Assembly: GCA_937903095.1 (NCBI GenBank)
Contig: CALCZN010000048.1
Span: forward strand, 1-6,363
Direction of reading: 5' to 3'
DNA: 6,363 bases
DNA from: Zeimonas sp937903095
GTDB lineage: Bacteria; Pseudomonadota; Gammaproteobacteria; Burkholderiales; Burkholderiaceae_E
The position numbers and the translations under genes are program-made. The notes beneath the pieces were generated by a model. It worked only from the letters and a program-made list of their open reading frames with translations. It did no database searches and was not told where the DNA came from. Every line of letters starts with the position of its first letter. Position 1 is the stretch's first letter. Shown here piece after piece: positions 1-6,283 of this stretch.

Positions 1-7
1 CCCGCTT

Positions 8-829
8 CTAGACGTCGAGCCGCATCAGATCGCGGCCGACCACGACCTCGCCTCGATACGCGCTCGTCGCCTCGGCGTGGACCTCGTCCTCGTCCGCGCC
101 CGGCAGCAGATGCGTACATACGAGCCGGCCCACGCCGGCCCGTTGCGCCATCCGCCCGGCCTGCTCGGGAGATGCATGAAAGCCGATCAGCGCGTCGCGG
201 ATCCGCTTCGACCGGGCATCGTCGTACAGGCGCGAGCGGCAGGCGCAGGCGTCCTGCACGAGGAGGTCGGCGCCATGGGCGCAGCGCACGAGTTCGTCGC
301 ACTCCGCCGTGTCGCCCGAGAACACGATCGTCGCCCCGCCGGACGAAAACCGGTAGGCATAGGTGATCACCGGATGCGAGACCCGCACGGCGTCGACGCG
401 CACGCCGTCGCGATCGTAGATGCGGCCCTCGCCCACTTCGCGAACCTTGATGTCGTCGATGCCCGAACGCGGATACCCGTATTGCCGGATCCATTCCACG
501 TCCGGCCGGTACAGGTCCTCGAACAGCGTCTCGTGCATCCGGCGGGTGCCCGGCGGGCCCCACACCTCCAGGCTCCTGCGGCCGAGCGACCAGCCGCCCC
601 ACACCAGCGGCGCGTAGCCGAGGACGTGGTCCCAGTGCAGATGCGTGATGAACAGCTTCGTGACGCCGGCCGGGTCGTACCCGGCGCGCTGCAGCTGCGT
701 CGTCACGCCGTCGCCGCAATCGACGAGGAAGCGGTCCGCGCCGAACTCGACGAGCTGCGCGGGCTGCGCACGATCGGGGGACGGCCTGGGCGAACCGGTG
801 CCCAGGAGGACGACGCTAGCGGCGCTCAT
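8..829 (-). CDS. MBL-fold metallo-hydrolase, RNase Z-like branch, substrate unknown
   Basis: This is a cytoplasmic metallo-beta-lactamase-fold hydrolase of 273 residues with no signal peptide. The metal-binding motif HLHWDH is at residues 63-68. The remaining expected ligands are visible: H152 in SHPV, D173 in FSGDT and H240 in CTHLLPG. This set of ligands and the N-terminal LLGTGSPRP belong to the RNase Z / arylsulfatase-like branch of the superfamily. It is probably not a tRNA 3' endonuclease, because the catalytic HEAT motif is replaced by QDAC (residues 192-195) and no long exosite arm is apparent. I chose the ATG at 829 because family homology begins directly after it and a weak GGAA lies 5 bases upstream. 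A longer reading to 958 would add 43 arginine-rich residues that lie wholly over the ligase gene. The start overlaps the ligase stop by 14 bases, so translation is probably coupled. A role as thioesterase, lactonase or esterase in the ligase's pathway is inference. Confidence 0.88.
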   Translation of the reverse strand: MSAASVVLLGTGSPRPSPDRAQPAQLVEFGADRFLVDCGDGVTTQLQRAGYDPAGVTKLFITHLHWDHVLGYAPLVWGGWSLGRRSLEVWGPPGTRRMHETLFEDLYRPDVEWIRQYGYPRSGIDDIKVREVGEGRIYDRDGVRVDAVRVSHPVITYAYRFSSGGATIVFSGDTAECDELVRCAHGADLLVQDACACRSRLYDDARSKRIRDALIGFHASPEQAGRMAQRAGVGRLVCTHLLPGADEDEVHAEATSAYRGEVVVGRDLMRLDV

Positions 830-2450
830 CGCCGTTCCGTGCGACGGGCTGCCCGACGTGCTGCGCAACGCGCTCCTCGGGGCTTCCCGCGAGCGTCCTC
901 GCGGCCTTCGCCAGGGCCTTGCGATCGAGCTTGCCGACGCTCGTGAGCGGAAGCGCATCGACGAAGTGCCATTCCTTCGGGCACTTGTAGGAAGCGAGAC
1001 GTCCGCCGCCGCGGCACCACTGCTCGAGATCGTCCCGGCTAAGCGACTCGCTGCGCCGGACCACCAGCGCGACGATGCGCTGGCCCCAGCGTTCGTCGTC
1101 GGCGCCGAACACGGCCGCCGCCGCGACGCCGTCGCAGGCGCCGATGACCTGTTCGATCTCCTCGGGCGACACCTTGATGCCGCCGGTGGCGATCTGGTTG
1201 TCCACGCGACCCTGCAGGTACACGTAGCCGTCGGCGTCGACCGATCCGCTATCGCCGGTACGGTACCAGCCGTCCGGCGTCAGCACGCGCCGCTGCCAGT
1301 CGGGATCGCCCCAGTTGCCCTGCGCGAAGGACGCGGCGCGCACGACGATCTCGCCCGTTTCGCCCGCCGGCATTTCCGCGATGCCTTCGGGCCGAACCTC
1401 GACGACCCGCAGGTCGGAGTTCAGGCCCGCGTGGCCGACGCTCCCCCATTTGCCGCGAGCGACGATTTCCGAACCGCGAACGACGCAGCCGCCCAGCCCG
1501 AGGCATTCGGACATTCCGTAGAAGCTGCTGAACTCGGGGCAGACGCGCCGCATCAGCTCGCGCAGGCGATCGGGTTCGAGCTTCTCGCCGAGATACGCGG
1601 CCATGCGAAGCGAATGCAGGTCGTGGCTTTCCGGGCCGGCGGCGAGCACCATCCGCCACTGGGTGGGCGTGAGCGCCGCGCAGGTGATCCCGTTCTCCTG
1701 CACCGCGGCGAGGAAGGCCTTCGGATCCCAGGTCGATTGCAGCCATACGCCCGCGCCCTGCGCGAGGAACGCGCCGGCGTGCACGAGCCAGACGACGAAC
1801 GACGGGGCGAAGCCGTTCAGGAAGCGGTCGTCCGGCGAGATGCCCGACCACATGTGGAGAGCGCCGCTCCAGGTCTCGAGCACCGAGCGATGCGAATGCA
1901 CGAGCGCCTTCGGCATGCCCGTGCTGCCCGAGGACAGCTGGATGATCGCCGGATCGTCTTCGCAAAGCGGCGGCGCGCCGTCGTCGTCCCGGTCGCCGTG
2001 CGCGCCGAGGTCGGCGATCGAGGCGCACCCGACGTCCTCGGCGGGCCCGGTCGACACCCGAACCAGGAAACGATGCCGGGACGCCAGCTCCGCGGCGAGC
2101 GGCGCCCGTTCGGCGTCGTGGACGAGAACCCGCGGCTCGAGCCGCTCGAGCAGTCTCGATTGCGCGTCGACCGGCTCGCGCAGGTGCAGGTTCACGGCGA
2201 TCGCGCCCAGCCGATGCGACGCGTAATAGGCGAGCGCGTGATCGATAGAAGCCGCGCACAGGAAGGCGATGCGATCGCCCTTCTTCAGGCCCAGGCGCCG
2301 GTACCCGGAGGCGATCGCCCGGGTCCGCGCCCCGAATTGCGCGTACGAGAGCGTATGCGCCCCCTGCGCGAGCGCCGTGTTGCCCGCGAACCACCGGCAG
2401 GCACGGTCCAGCGCACTGCGGATGGTGAGGACGCTCTCGTCGGGCCTCAT
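816..2450 (-). CDS. AMP-forming acyl-CoA synthetase (acid-CoA ligase)
   Basis: This 544-residue protein belongs to the class I adenylate-forming family (ANL, AMP-binding). Such enzymes convert a carboxylic acid, ATP and CoA to acyl-CoA, AMP and pyrophosphate in the cytoplasm. The core motifs appear in order: the phosphate loop LSSGSTGMPKA at 172-182, YGMSE at 311-315, YRTGD at 396-400, the hinge region GRVDNQIATGGIKVSPEEIE at 414-433 with hinge D417, and SVGKLDRKAL at 504-513 with the catalytic lysine K507. The length is normal and there is no carrier-protein domain, so it is a stand-alone ligase, not an NRPS module. The ATG at 2450 is chosen because its ATGA overlaps the regulator's stop and GAGGGG lies 8 bases upstream. 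A longer reading to 2588 would add 46 residues lying over the TetR gene. The acid is unknown. Its place beside an ABC importer suggests that it activates the imported compound; aromatic, alicyclic and fatty acids are all possible. Confidence 0.95.
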   Translation of the reverse strand: MRPDESVLTIRSALDRACRWFAGNTALAQGAHTLSYAQFGARTRAIASGYRRLGLKKGDRIAFLCAASIDHALAYYASHRLGAIAVNLHLREPVDAQSRLLERLEPRVLVHDAERAPLAAELASRHRFLVRVSTGPAEDVGCASIADLGAHGDRDDDGAPPLCEDDPAIIQLSSGSTGMPKALVHSHRSVLETWSGALHMWSGISPDDRFLNGFAPSFVVWLVHAGAFLAQGAGVWLQSTWDPKAFLAAVQENGITCAALTPTQWRMVLAAGPESHDLHSLRMAAYLGEKLEPDRLRELMRRVCPEFSSFYGMSECLGLGGCVVRGSEIVARGKWGSVGHAGLNSDLRVVEVRPEGIAEMPAGETGEIVVRAASFAQGNWGDPDWQRRVLTPDGWYRTGDSGSVDADGYVYLQGRVDNQIATGGIKVSPEEIEQVIGACDGVAAAAVFGADDERWGQRIVALVVRRSESLSRDDLEQWCRGGGRLASYKCPKEWHFVDALPLTSVGKLDRKALAKAARTLAGSPEERVAQHVGQPVARNGDERR

Positions 2451-3067
2451 GCCTGCAGCCCCTCGAGGAACGCGCGCGCATATTCGTCGCCGATCTGCTC
2501 GATGCTCGCGCGGCCGTGCGGCCGGAACCAGAAGGCCACGCCGTTGAGCAGCGCGATCAGCCCGAAGCCCACTACCTTCACGTCGCATTCGCGCAGCGTT
2601 CCCTCGCGGATGCCGCGCGCGAGCAGCTCCTGCACGGCGCTCTCGTACTGCTTGCGCTGCGCCATGATCCTTTCGCGGCGCTCGCCGGTGAGTTCGCTCA
2701 GCTCGCGCACCACCACCATGAAGCGTGCCGTATCGTTCGCGAGGATGCGGACGTGGCCGAGGATCAGCTCGCGCAGCCGCCGAGGAACCGACGCGTCGCC
2801 TGCGCCGAGCACGCGGTCGGCCATCTCGAGCAGCTCGCGGTTGCCCTCGTCGAGGATCGCGTAGAGGATCGCGAGCTTGTCGGGGAAGTGGTAGTAGAGC
2901 GAGCCCCCTTCGAGGTTCGCGCGGGCGGCGATCTGGCGGATCGTCGTGGCGGCGAATCCCTGCTCGGCGAACAGGCGCTTGGCCGCCGCCTTGATCTCCT
3001 CGCGCTTGCGCAGCGCCGCGGCCGAGAGCGTGCCCTCGCCGTCCGCCTCAGTCTTGCGTTCGTTCAT
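2447..3067 (-). CDS. TetR-family transcriptional regulator
   Basis: This is a 206-residue one-component repressor, the normal size for the family. The N-terminal DNA-binding domain spans about residues 17-63, with the typical REEIKAAAKRLFAEQGFAATT lead-in shared between helix 1 and helix 2 (about 22-42), then the helix-turn-helix IRQIAARANLEGGSLYYHF (43-61). The C-terminal ligand and dimer domain ends with a segment (FWFRPHGRASIEQIGDEYA, about 180-197) like that of KstR2-type TetR proteins, some of which respond to acyl-CoA; that likeness is from memory. I prefer the ATG at 3067. A GTG at 3082 would add five residues, and neither start has a clear ribosome binding site. The gene overlaps livM by 20 bases and the ligase by 4 (ATGA), so it is co-transcribed with the genes it probably controls and would regulate itself. 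Its operator is not identifiable here. The inferred ligand is the imported acid or its CoA ester. Confidence 0.93.
   Translation of the reverse strand: MNERKTEADGEGTLSAAALRKREEIKAAAKRLFAEQGFAATTIRQIAARANLEGGSLYYHFPDKLAILYAILDEGNRELLEMADRVLGAGDASVPRRLRELILGHVRILANDTARFMVVVRELSELTGERRERIMAQRKQYESAVQELLARGIREGTLRECDVKVVGFGLIALLNGVAFWFRPHGRASIEQIGDEYARAFLEGLQA
2459..2464 (-). promoter_or_regulatory. Ribosome binding site of the acyl-CoA synthetase gene
   Basis: GAGGGG on the minus strand lies 8 bases before the ATG at 2450, inside the end of the TetR gene. It supports the start at 2450 over the open frame that runs back to 2588. The ligase may therefore be initiated independently as well as by coupling through the ATGA overlap. 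Confidence 0.65.
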
Positions 3068-4007
3068 CGATACGTGTCGCACGCAGGCGCGGGAGGCGCG
3101 AGCGAGGGAACCGCAGCTTCACCAGCCCCGACGGCGCCCAGACGACGACGGCCACGAAAAGGAGCCCGAGCAGGATCGGATACGCGGGAATGTTGTTGAG
3201 GATCTGCTTCAGCGAGATGAAGAGCGCCGCTCCCAGCACCGGCCCGATCAGCGTCTGCGCGCCGCCCAGCAGGACCCAGATGACCGCCTCGGTCGAAAGC
3301 TCGGGCCCGACGAGGTCGGCCGACAGGGTCCGGACCACGAGAGCATAGAGCACGCCCGCGATGCCCGCGATGGCTCCGGCGAGAACGGTGATCTGGAACT
3401 TGTATTTCTGCGTGCGGTAGCCCATCGCCTGCATCCTGCGCTCGTTCGCCTTGATGCCGAGCAGCACGAGGCCATAGGGCGACTTCGTGAGCCACCAGGC
3501 GAAGCCGCCAGCAAGCGAGCCGATGCCGAGGACGACGAGGTAGCGCGCGTGCGCAGACAGCGAGGCCATCGACATTTCGGCGGGGACGTACAGGCCGTTC
3601 TCGCCGCCGGTGAGCGCGGTCCAGGCGAACGCGCCGATGAAGAAGGCGAAGGAGCACAGCAGCGTGACGACGATGTAGCCCACGCCGCCCGTCCGCGTGG
3701 CCAGATAGCCGACCAGCACCGAGACGGCGACGATCGCGAGGAGCGCCGAGGCGAGCGCGATCGCGAAGGACTCGCTTCGCGTGGCCGCGATGCCGAACGC
3801 GTAGGCCGGCACGCCGAAGAAGACGGCGTGGCCGAAGCTCGGCAGGCCGGAGTAGCCGATCAGCAGGTCGAGCGAGATCGCCACCAGCGCCCAGATGACG
3901 AGCTCGGTGAGCAGGTAGACGAAATACGGCGGCAGCCAGAGCGGCGCGACGGCGGCCGCCGCCAGCGAGGCGAAAGCGATCGCCGCCCGGTTCGCGTGCC
4001 TCACCAT
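3048..4007 (-). CDS. livM: Branched-chain amino acid-type ABC transporter permease, LivM family
   Basis: This is a 319-residue inner-membrane permease of the HAAT family, one of two different permease subunits that form the channel. Family motifs include GYSGLPSFGHAVFFGVPAYA (51-70), TGGENGL (133-139), the ATPase-contact region with GIKANERRMQAMGY (184-197) and the terminal WVLLGGAQTLIGPVLGA (244-260). Hydrophobic segments lie near 10-25, 28-50, 60-75, 81-103, 110-130, 155-172, 206-226, 240-262 and 274-292. The last 20 or so residues are basic and cytoplasmic. The start is ATG at 4007, overlapping the livH stop by 7 bases; the GTG at 4004 (valine 2) would give a 4-base overlap and cannot be excluded. 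GAGGGGG lies upstream at 4018-4024. The C-terminal codons overlap the TetR gene. The family's usual substrates are branched-chain amino acids, but relatives carry amides, urea or aromatic acids, so the symbol denotes the family and not a proven substrate. Confidence 0.94.
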   Translation of the reverse strand: MVRHANRAAIAFASLAAAAVAPLWLPPYFVYLLTELVIWALVAISLDLLIGYSGLPSFGHAVFFGVPAYAFGIAATRSESFAIALASALLAIVAVSVLVGYLATRTGGVGYIVVTLLCSFAFFIGAFAWTALTGGENGLYVPAEMSMASLSAHARYLVVLGIGSLAGGFAWWLTKSPYGLVLLGIKANERRMQAMGYRTQKYKFQITVLAGAIAGIAGVLYALVVRTLSADLVGPELSTEAVIWVLLGGAQTLIGPVLGAALFISLKQILNNIPAYPILLGLLFVAVVVWAPSGLVKLRFPRSRLPRLRATRIDERTQD

Positions 4008-4846
4008 GCGGCGCGCACCCCCTCGCGGCGCACGACCAGCACGAGCATCAGCGCGCACAGCACGACGATGGTCGCGAAGCTCGGCTTCATGACGAGGATC
4101 AGCGTCGACTGCAGCAGGCCGGCGACGAGGCTCGCCACCAGCGCGCCGCGGATGTTGCCCATGCCGCCGACCACGACGACGACGAAGGCCATGATGAGGA
4201 TCTCGAGTCCCATCGTCGGATACGCGCTGGTGATCGGCAGCATGAACGCGCCCGCGGCCCCGGCGAGCGCCGCGCTGATGAACGCGATCCAGGCATAGAC
4301 CTTGTATGCGGAGACGCCGGCGACCGCCGCCGCTTCGCGATTGCTGGCGACGGCGCGGATCAGCACGCCGTATCGGGTGCGCGCGAGGAACAGCGCCAGC
4401 GCGACGATCATCGCGATGCTCGCGACGGTGACGACGACGCGGTACAGGCCGCCGAAATAGGGCACCGTTCCCTCGATCGGAAGACCGACCAGCTTGAAAT
4501 CGGTTCCGAAGACGAGCTGCGCGAGCTCGCGCAGCACGTAGCCGAAGCCGAGCGTCAGCAGCGCCCACCGCAACGGACTCGCCCCGGCCAGGCGGCCGGC
4601 GAAGGCGAGCAGCATCCCGCCGCCCACCAGGCCGGTCGCCAGTGCCGCCAGCGCGGCGCTCGCCCAGAAGTTGCCGAGCACCGAGTGCGCCGCCCACGTG
4701 AAGTACGCGCCCATCATGTAGAACTCGCCGTGGCTCAAGTTCACGATGTGCAGGATCCCGAAGACGAGCGTGAGCCCGAGCGCGGTCAACGCGATCGTCG
4801 TGCCGACCACGAGCCCGTTGGCCAGTTGCGCGGCGATCTGCTCCAT
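4001..4846 (-). CDS. livH: Branched-chain amino acid-type ABC transporter permease, LivH family
   Basis: This is a 281-residue inner-membrane permease that pairs with the LivM-type subunit encoded just downstream. The N-terminal signature is clear: GLTLVFGILHIVNLSHGEFY (24-43), followed by MMGAY. The ATPase-contact region, with YGVLIRAVASNREAAAVAGV at 159-178, corresponds to the LivM region around its residues 184-197. The glycine-rich VVVVVGGMGNIRGALVA (222-238) is the expected late family motif. Hydrophobic segments span about 11-33, 62-85, 95-115, 135-155, 185-205, 212-232, 238-256 and 258-273. Length is slightly under the usual 290-300 residues but no motif is missing. The ATG follows the livF stop codon with no spacer (TAGATG), and GGGAG sits 8 bases upstream inside the end of livF, which supports this start. 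Complementation with LivM, LivG and LivF from the same operon is expected. Confidence 0.95.
   Translation of the reverse strand: MEQIAAQLANGLVVGTTIALTALGLTLVFGILHIVNLSHGEFYMMGAYFTWAAHSVLGNFWASAALAALATGLVGGGMLLAFAGRLAGASPLRWALLTLGFGYVLRELAQLVFGTDFKLVGLPIEGTVPYFGGLYRVVVTVASIAMIVALALFLARTRYGVLIRAVASNREAAAVAGVSAYKVYAWIAFISAALAGAAGAFMLPITSAYPTMGLEILIMAFVVVVVGGMGNIRGALVASLVAGLLQSTLILVMKPSFATIVVLCALMLVLVVRREGVRAAW
4018..4024 (-). promoter_or_regulatory. Probable ribosome binding site of livM
   Basis: GAGGGGG on the minus strand lies 10 bases before the ATG at 4007 and 13 bases before the alternative GTG at 4004. It is within the coding end of livH. The spacing favours the ATG but does not settle the choice. 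Confidence 0.45.
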
Positions 4847-5533
4847 CTACTTCACTCCCAGGTATCGCTCGGCGGTCGCTGCGTCGAAGGTGTCGGTACA
4901 CGCCTCGACGTGCCCCACGTTCATCCAGTAGACGCGATCGCACAACGAACGGATCAGGTCGAGATCCTGCTCGACGAGCAGGACCGCCGCGCCGGACGAA
5001 CGCATCTCGCCGACCAGCGTGCCGATCTCGTTCACGGCCGAGGGCATCAGCCCTTCGGTCGGCTCGTCGATCAGGTACACGCTCGGTTCGAGCAGCATGA
5101 CGCGCGCGAAGGCGAGGATCTTGCGCTCGCCGCCGCTCAGCGAACCCGCGCGCTGGCGTGCGCGCTCCCGCAGACGGGGGAAGCGCTCGTAGATCGGCGC
5201 AATGCGCTGCAAGGGGCGGCCCGAAGCGAACAGCGGCACGCGAAGGTTCTCCTCGACCGTCAACTCGGGGCAGATCTCGCGGTGCTGCGCGACGTATCCG
5301 ATGCCCATCGATGCCATGCGCGAAGGATCGGTTTCGGCGAGCGGTCTTCCGCCCACGCGGATGCGCCCCGCCATGCGGTCGGCGAGGCCCATCACGGCGC
5401 GCAGCGTCGTGCTCTTGCCCACGCCGTTGCGGCCCACGAGCCCGACGATCTCGCCCGCGGCCACGCGCAGCGTCACGCCGCGCAGGATGCGCACGTTGCC
5501 GTAGCCGGCGTCGACGCCTTCGAGCTCGAGCAT
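4847..5533 (-). CDS. livF: Branched-chain amino acid-type ABC transporter ATP-binding protein, LivF family
   Basis: This is a 228-residue cytoplasmic ATPase subunit of the importer. The motifs in order are Walker A GRNGVGKST (34-42), Q-loop glutamine Q83 followed by the LivF-like ELTVEENL, signature LSGGE (132-136), Walker B VYLIDEPTEGL (152-162) with D156 and E157, and VLLVEQD (184-190). In the last motif the usual switch histidine is glutamine (Q189), which is normal for LivF proteins and helps separate it from LivG. The C-terminal RYLGVK is the common LivF ending. It has no extension or fusion. The ATG overlaps the livG stop by one base (TGATG) and has an imperfect GGTGGA 5 bases upstream, so translation is probably coupled to livG. 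It should form a heterodimer with the LivG-type ATPase. Confidence 0.95.
   Translation of the reverse strand: MLELEGVDAGYGNVRILRGVTLRVAAGEIVGLVGRNGVGKSTTLRAVMGLADRMAGRIRVGGRPLAETDPSRMASMGIGYVAQHREICPELTVEENLRVPLFASGRPLQRIAPIYERFPRLRERARQRAGSLSGGERKILAFARVMLLEPSVYLIDEPTEGLMPSAVNEIGTLVGEMRSSGAAVLLVEQDLDLIRSLCDRVYWMNVGHVEACTDTFDAATAERYLGVK
4855..4859 (-). promoter_or_regulatory. Ribosome binding site of livH
   Basis: GGGAG on the minus strand lies 8 bases before the ATG of livH and inside the last codons of livF. It is among the better Shine-Dalgarno matches in the window and fixes the livH start, even though the stop and start codons touch. Confidence 0.65.
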
Positions 5534-6270
5534 CAGCGTCCACCCCGCAGATAGACGTCCTGCGCGACCCGATCGCTGCGCACTTCCTCGGGCGTGCCCT
5601 CGCAGACGATCGCTCCGTTGTGCAGCAACGTGACGCGCTGCGCGAGGCTCATGACCATCTCGATGTCGTGCTCGACGAAGACGATCGTGCTCTTCGTCGC
5701 CACCTGCCGCAGCGTTTCGCCCAGGGCCAGGCGTTCGTCGGCGCTCATGCCCGCCATCGGCTCGTCGAGCAGCAGCACCTTCGGCTCGTTGGCCAGCGCC
5801 AGCGCGATCTCGAGCCGCTTCTGCAGCCCGTGCGAGATCCGCGTCGATTCCTCGTCGGCGATCGACGACAAGCCTGCGGCTTCGAGCGCTTCCGCGGCGC
5901 GGCGCCGGATCGCCGCGGCGCCCGGCCGGGATGCCCAGCGGCGCAGCGGCACGTCGCGCTGCATGGCCAGCTCGAGCACCTGCCGGCAGCTGAGCCCTTC
6001 GAACAGCGTCACGACCTGGAACGAGCGTCCCAGGCCGAGCAGCGCTCTCTCGTGCACGGGCGCGCGCGTGATGTCGCGCTCGCCGAGGCGGATCGAGCCC
6101 GCGCTCGGCGCCAGCGTGCCCGCCAGCAGGTTCAGCAGCGTGCTCTTGCCCGCGCCGTTCGGACCGATCAGCGCGCGCAGCTCGCCGCGGCGCACGCTGA
6201 GGTCCACGCGGTCGACCGCGAGCAGGCCGCCGAAGCTGCGGCAGACGCCGATCGTCTCGAGTTCGATCAA
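5533..6270 (-). CDS. livG: Branched-chain amino acid-type ABC transporter ATP-binding protein, LivG family
   Basis: This is a 245-residue cytoplasmic ATPase subunit, partner of the LivF-type protein. The motifs are Walker A GPNGAGKST (36-44), Q-loop Q85 in GRSFQVVTLFEGL, the LivG-style signature ISHGLQKRLEIA (145-156), Walker B VLLLDEPMAGM (165-175) with D169 and E170, and VEHD (199-202) with switch histidine H201. The insertion between Q-loop and signature (about 100-140) and the GTPEEVRSD stretch (225-233) are typical of LivG. The start is a TTG at 6268-6270: a stop codon lies upstream in frame within the preceding gene, no ATG or GTG comes between, and the family's N-terminus begins just here (IELETIGVCRSFGG). 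AGG lies 9 bases upstream, overlapping the stop of the preceding gene, 10 bases away. A TTG start may lower its translation relative to its neighbours. Confidence 0.94.
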   Translation of the reverse strand: MIELETIGVCRSFGGLLAVDRVDLSVRRGELRALIGPNGAGKSTLLNLLAGTLAPSAGSIRLGERDITRAPVHERALLGLGRSFQVVTLFEGLSCRQVLELAMQRDVPLRRWASRPGAAAIRRRAAEALEAAGLSSIADEESTRISHGLQKRLEIALALANEPKVLLLDEPMAGMSADERLALGETLRQVATKSTIVFVEHDIEMVMSLAQRVTLLHNGAIVCEGTPEEVRSDRVAQDVYLRGGR

Positions 6271-6283
6271 GTTGCCGAACCTA
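6268..6283 (-). promoter_or_regulatory. Translation start region of livG: TTG codon with weak AGG ribosome binding site
   Basis: On the minus strand the stop codon TAG of the upstream gene is followed by GTTCGGCAAC and then TTG. The AGG formed by the last two bases of the stop codon and the next base lies 9 bases from the TTG, a workable but weak Shine-Dalgarno match. No ATG or GTG is available in this frame between the upstream in-frame stop and the conserved N-terminus, so the TTG is the only reasonable start. Confidence 0.7.

Noticed and set aside
1..7. Possible transcription terminator after the last gene
   Set aside because: Only seven bases remain after the stop codon, so neither a hairpin nor its absence can be judged.
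830..958. N-terminal extension of the MBL hydrolase back to 958
   Set aside because: The 43 extra residues are Arg/Ser/Ala-rich, unlike the family, and overlap the ligase C-terminal domain including its catalytic-lysine region. The homologous N-terminus begins at the ATG at 829.
2451..2588. N-terminal extension of the ligase back to 2588
   Set aside because: The 46 extra residues are arginine-rich, overlap the TetR ligand domain and lie before a start with a good ribosome binding site and an ATGA junction.
645..2864. A 739-codon open frame on the plus strand opposite the ligase and TetR genes, and another of 450 codons at 2946-4298
   Set aside because: The translations are rich in Arg, Ala, Pro and Asp with no recognisable motif, and lie antisense to genes with intact family motifs. 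Long antisense frames are expected in GC-rich DNA with strong third-position G/C bias.
3068..3079. Imperfect dyad CGATACGTGTCG just before the TetR ATG, considered as a TetR operator
   Set aside because: It matches at 5 of 6 base pairs over only 12 bases, which occurs by chance about every couple of hundred bases. It also lies inside livM coding sequence and has no second copy that I noticed. It is not enough to call an operator.
3048..5543. A single 831-codon minus-strand frame that could suggest a fused LivF-LivH-LivM protein
   Set aside because: Only the last 319 codons encode LivM. The earlier part is an arginine-rich out-of-frame reading of livF and livH, which are intact in their own frames, so this is not a fusion.
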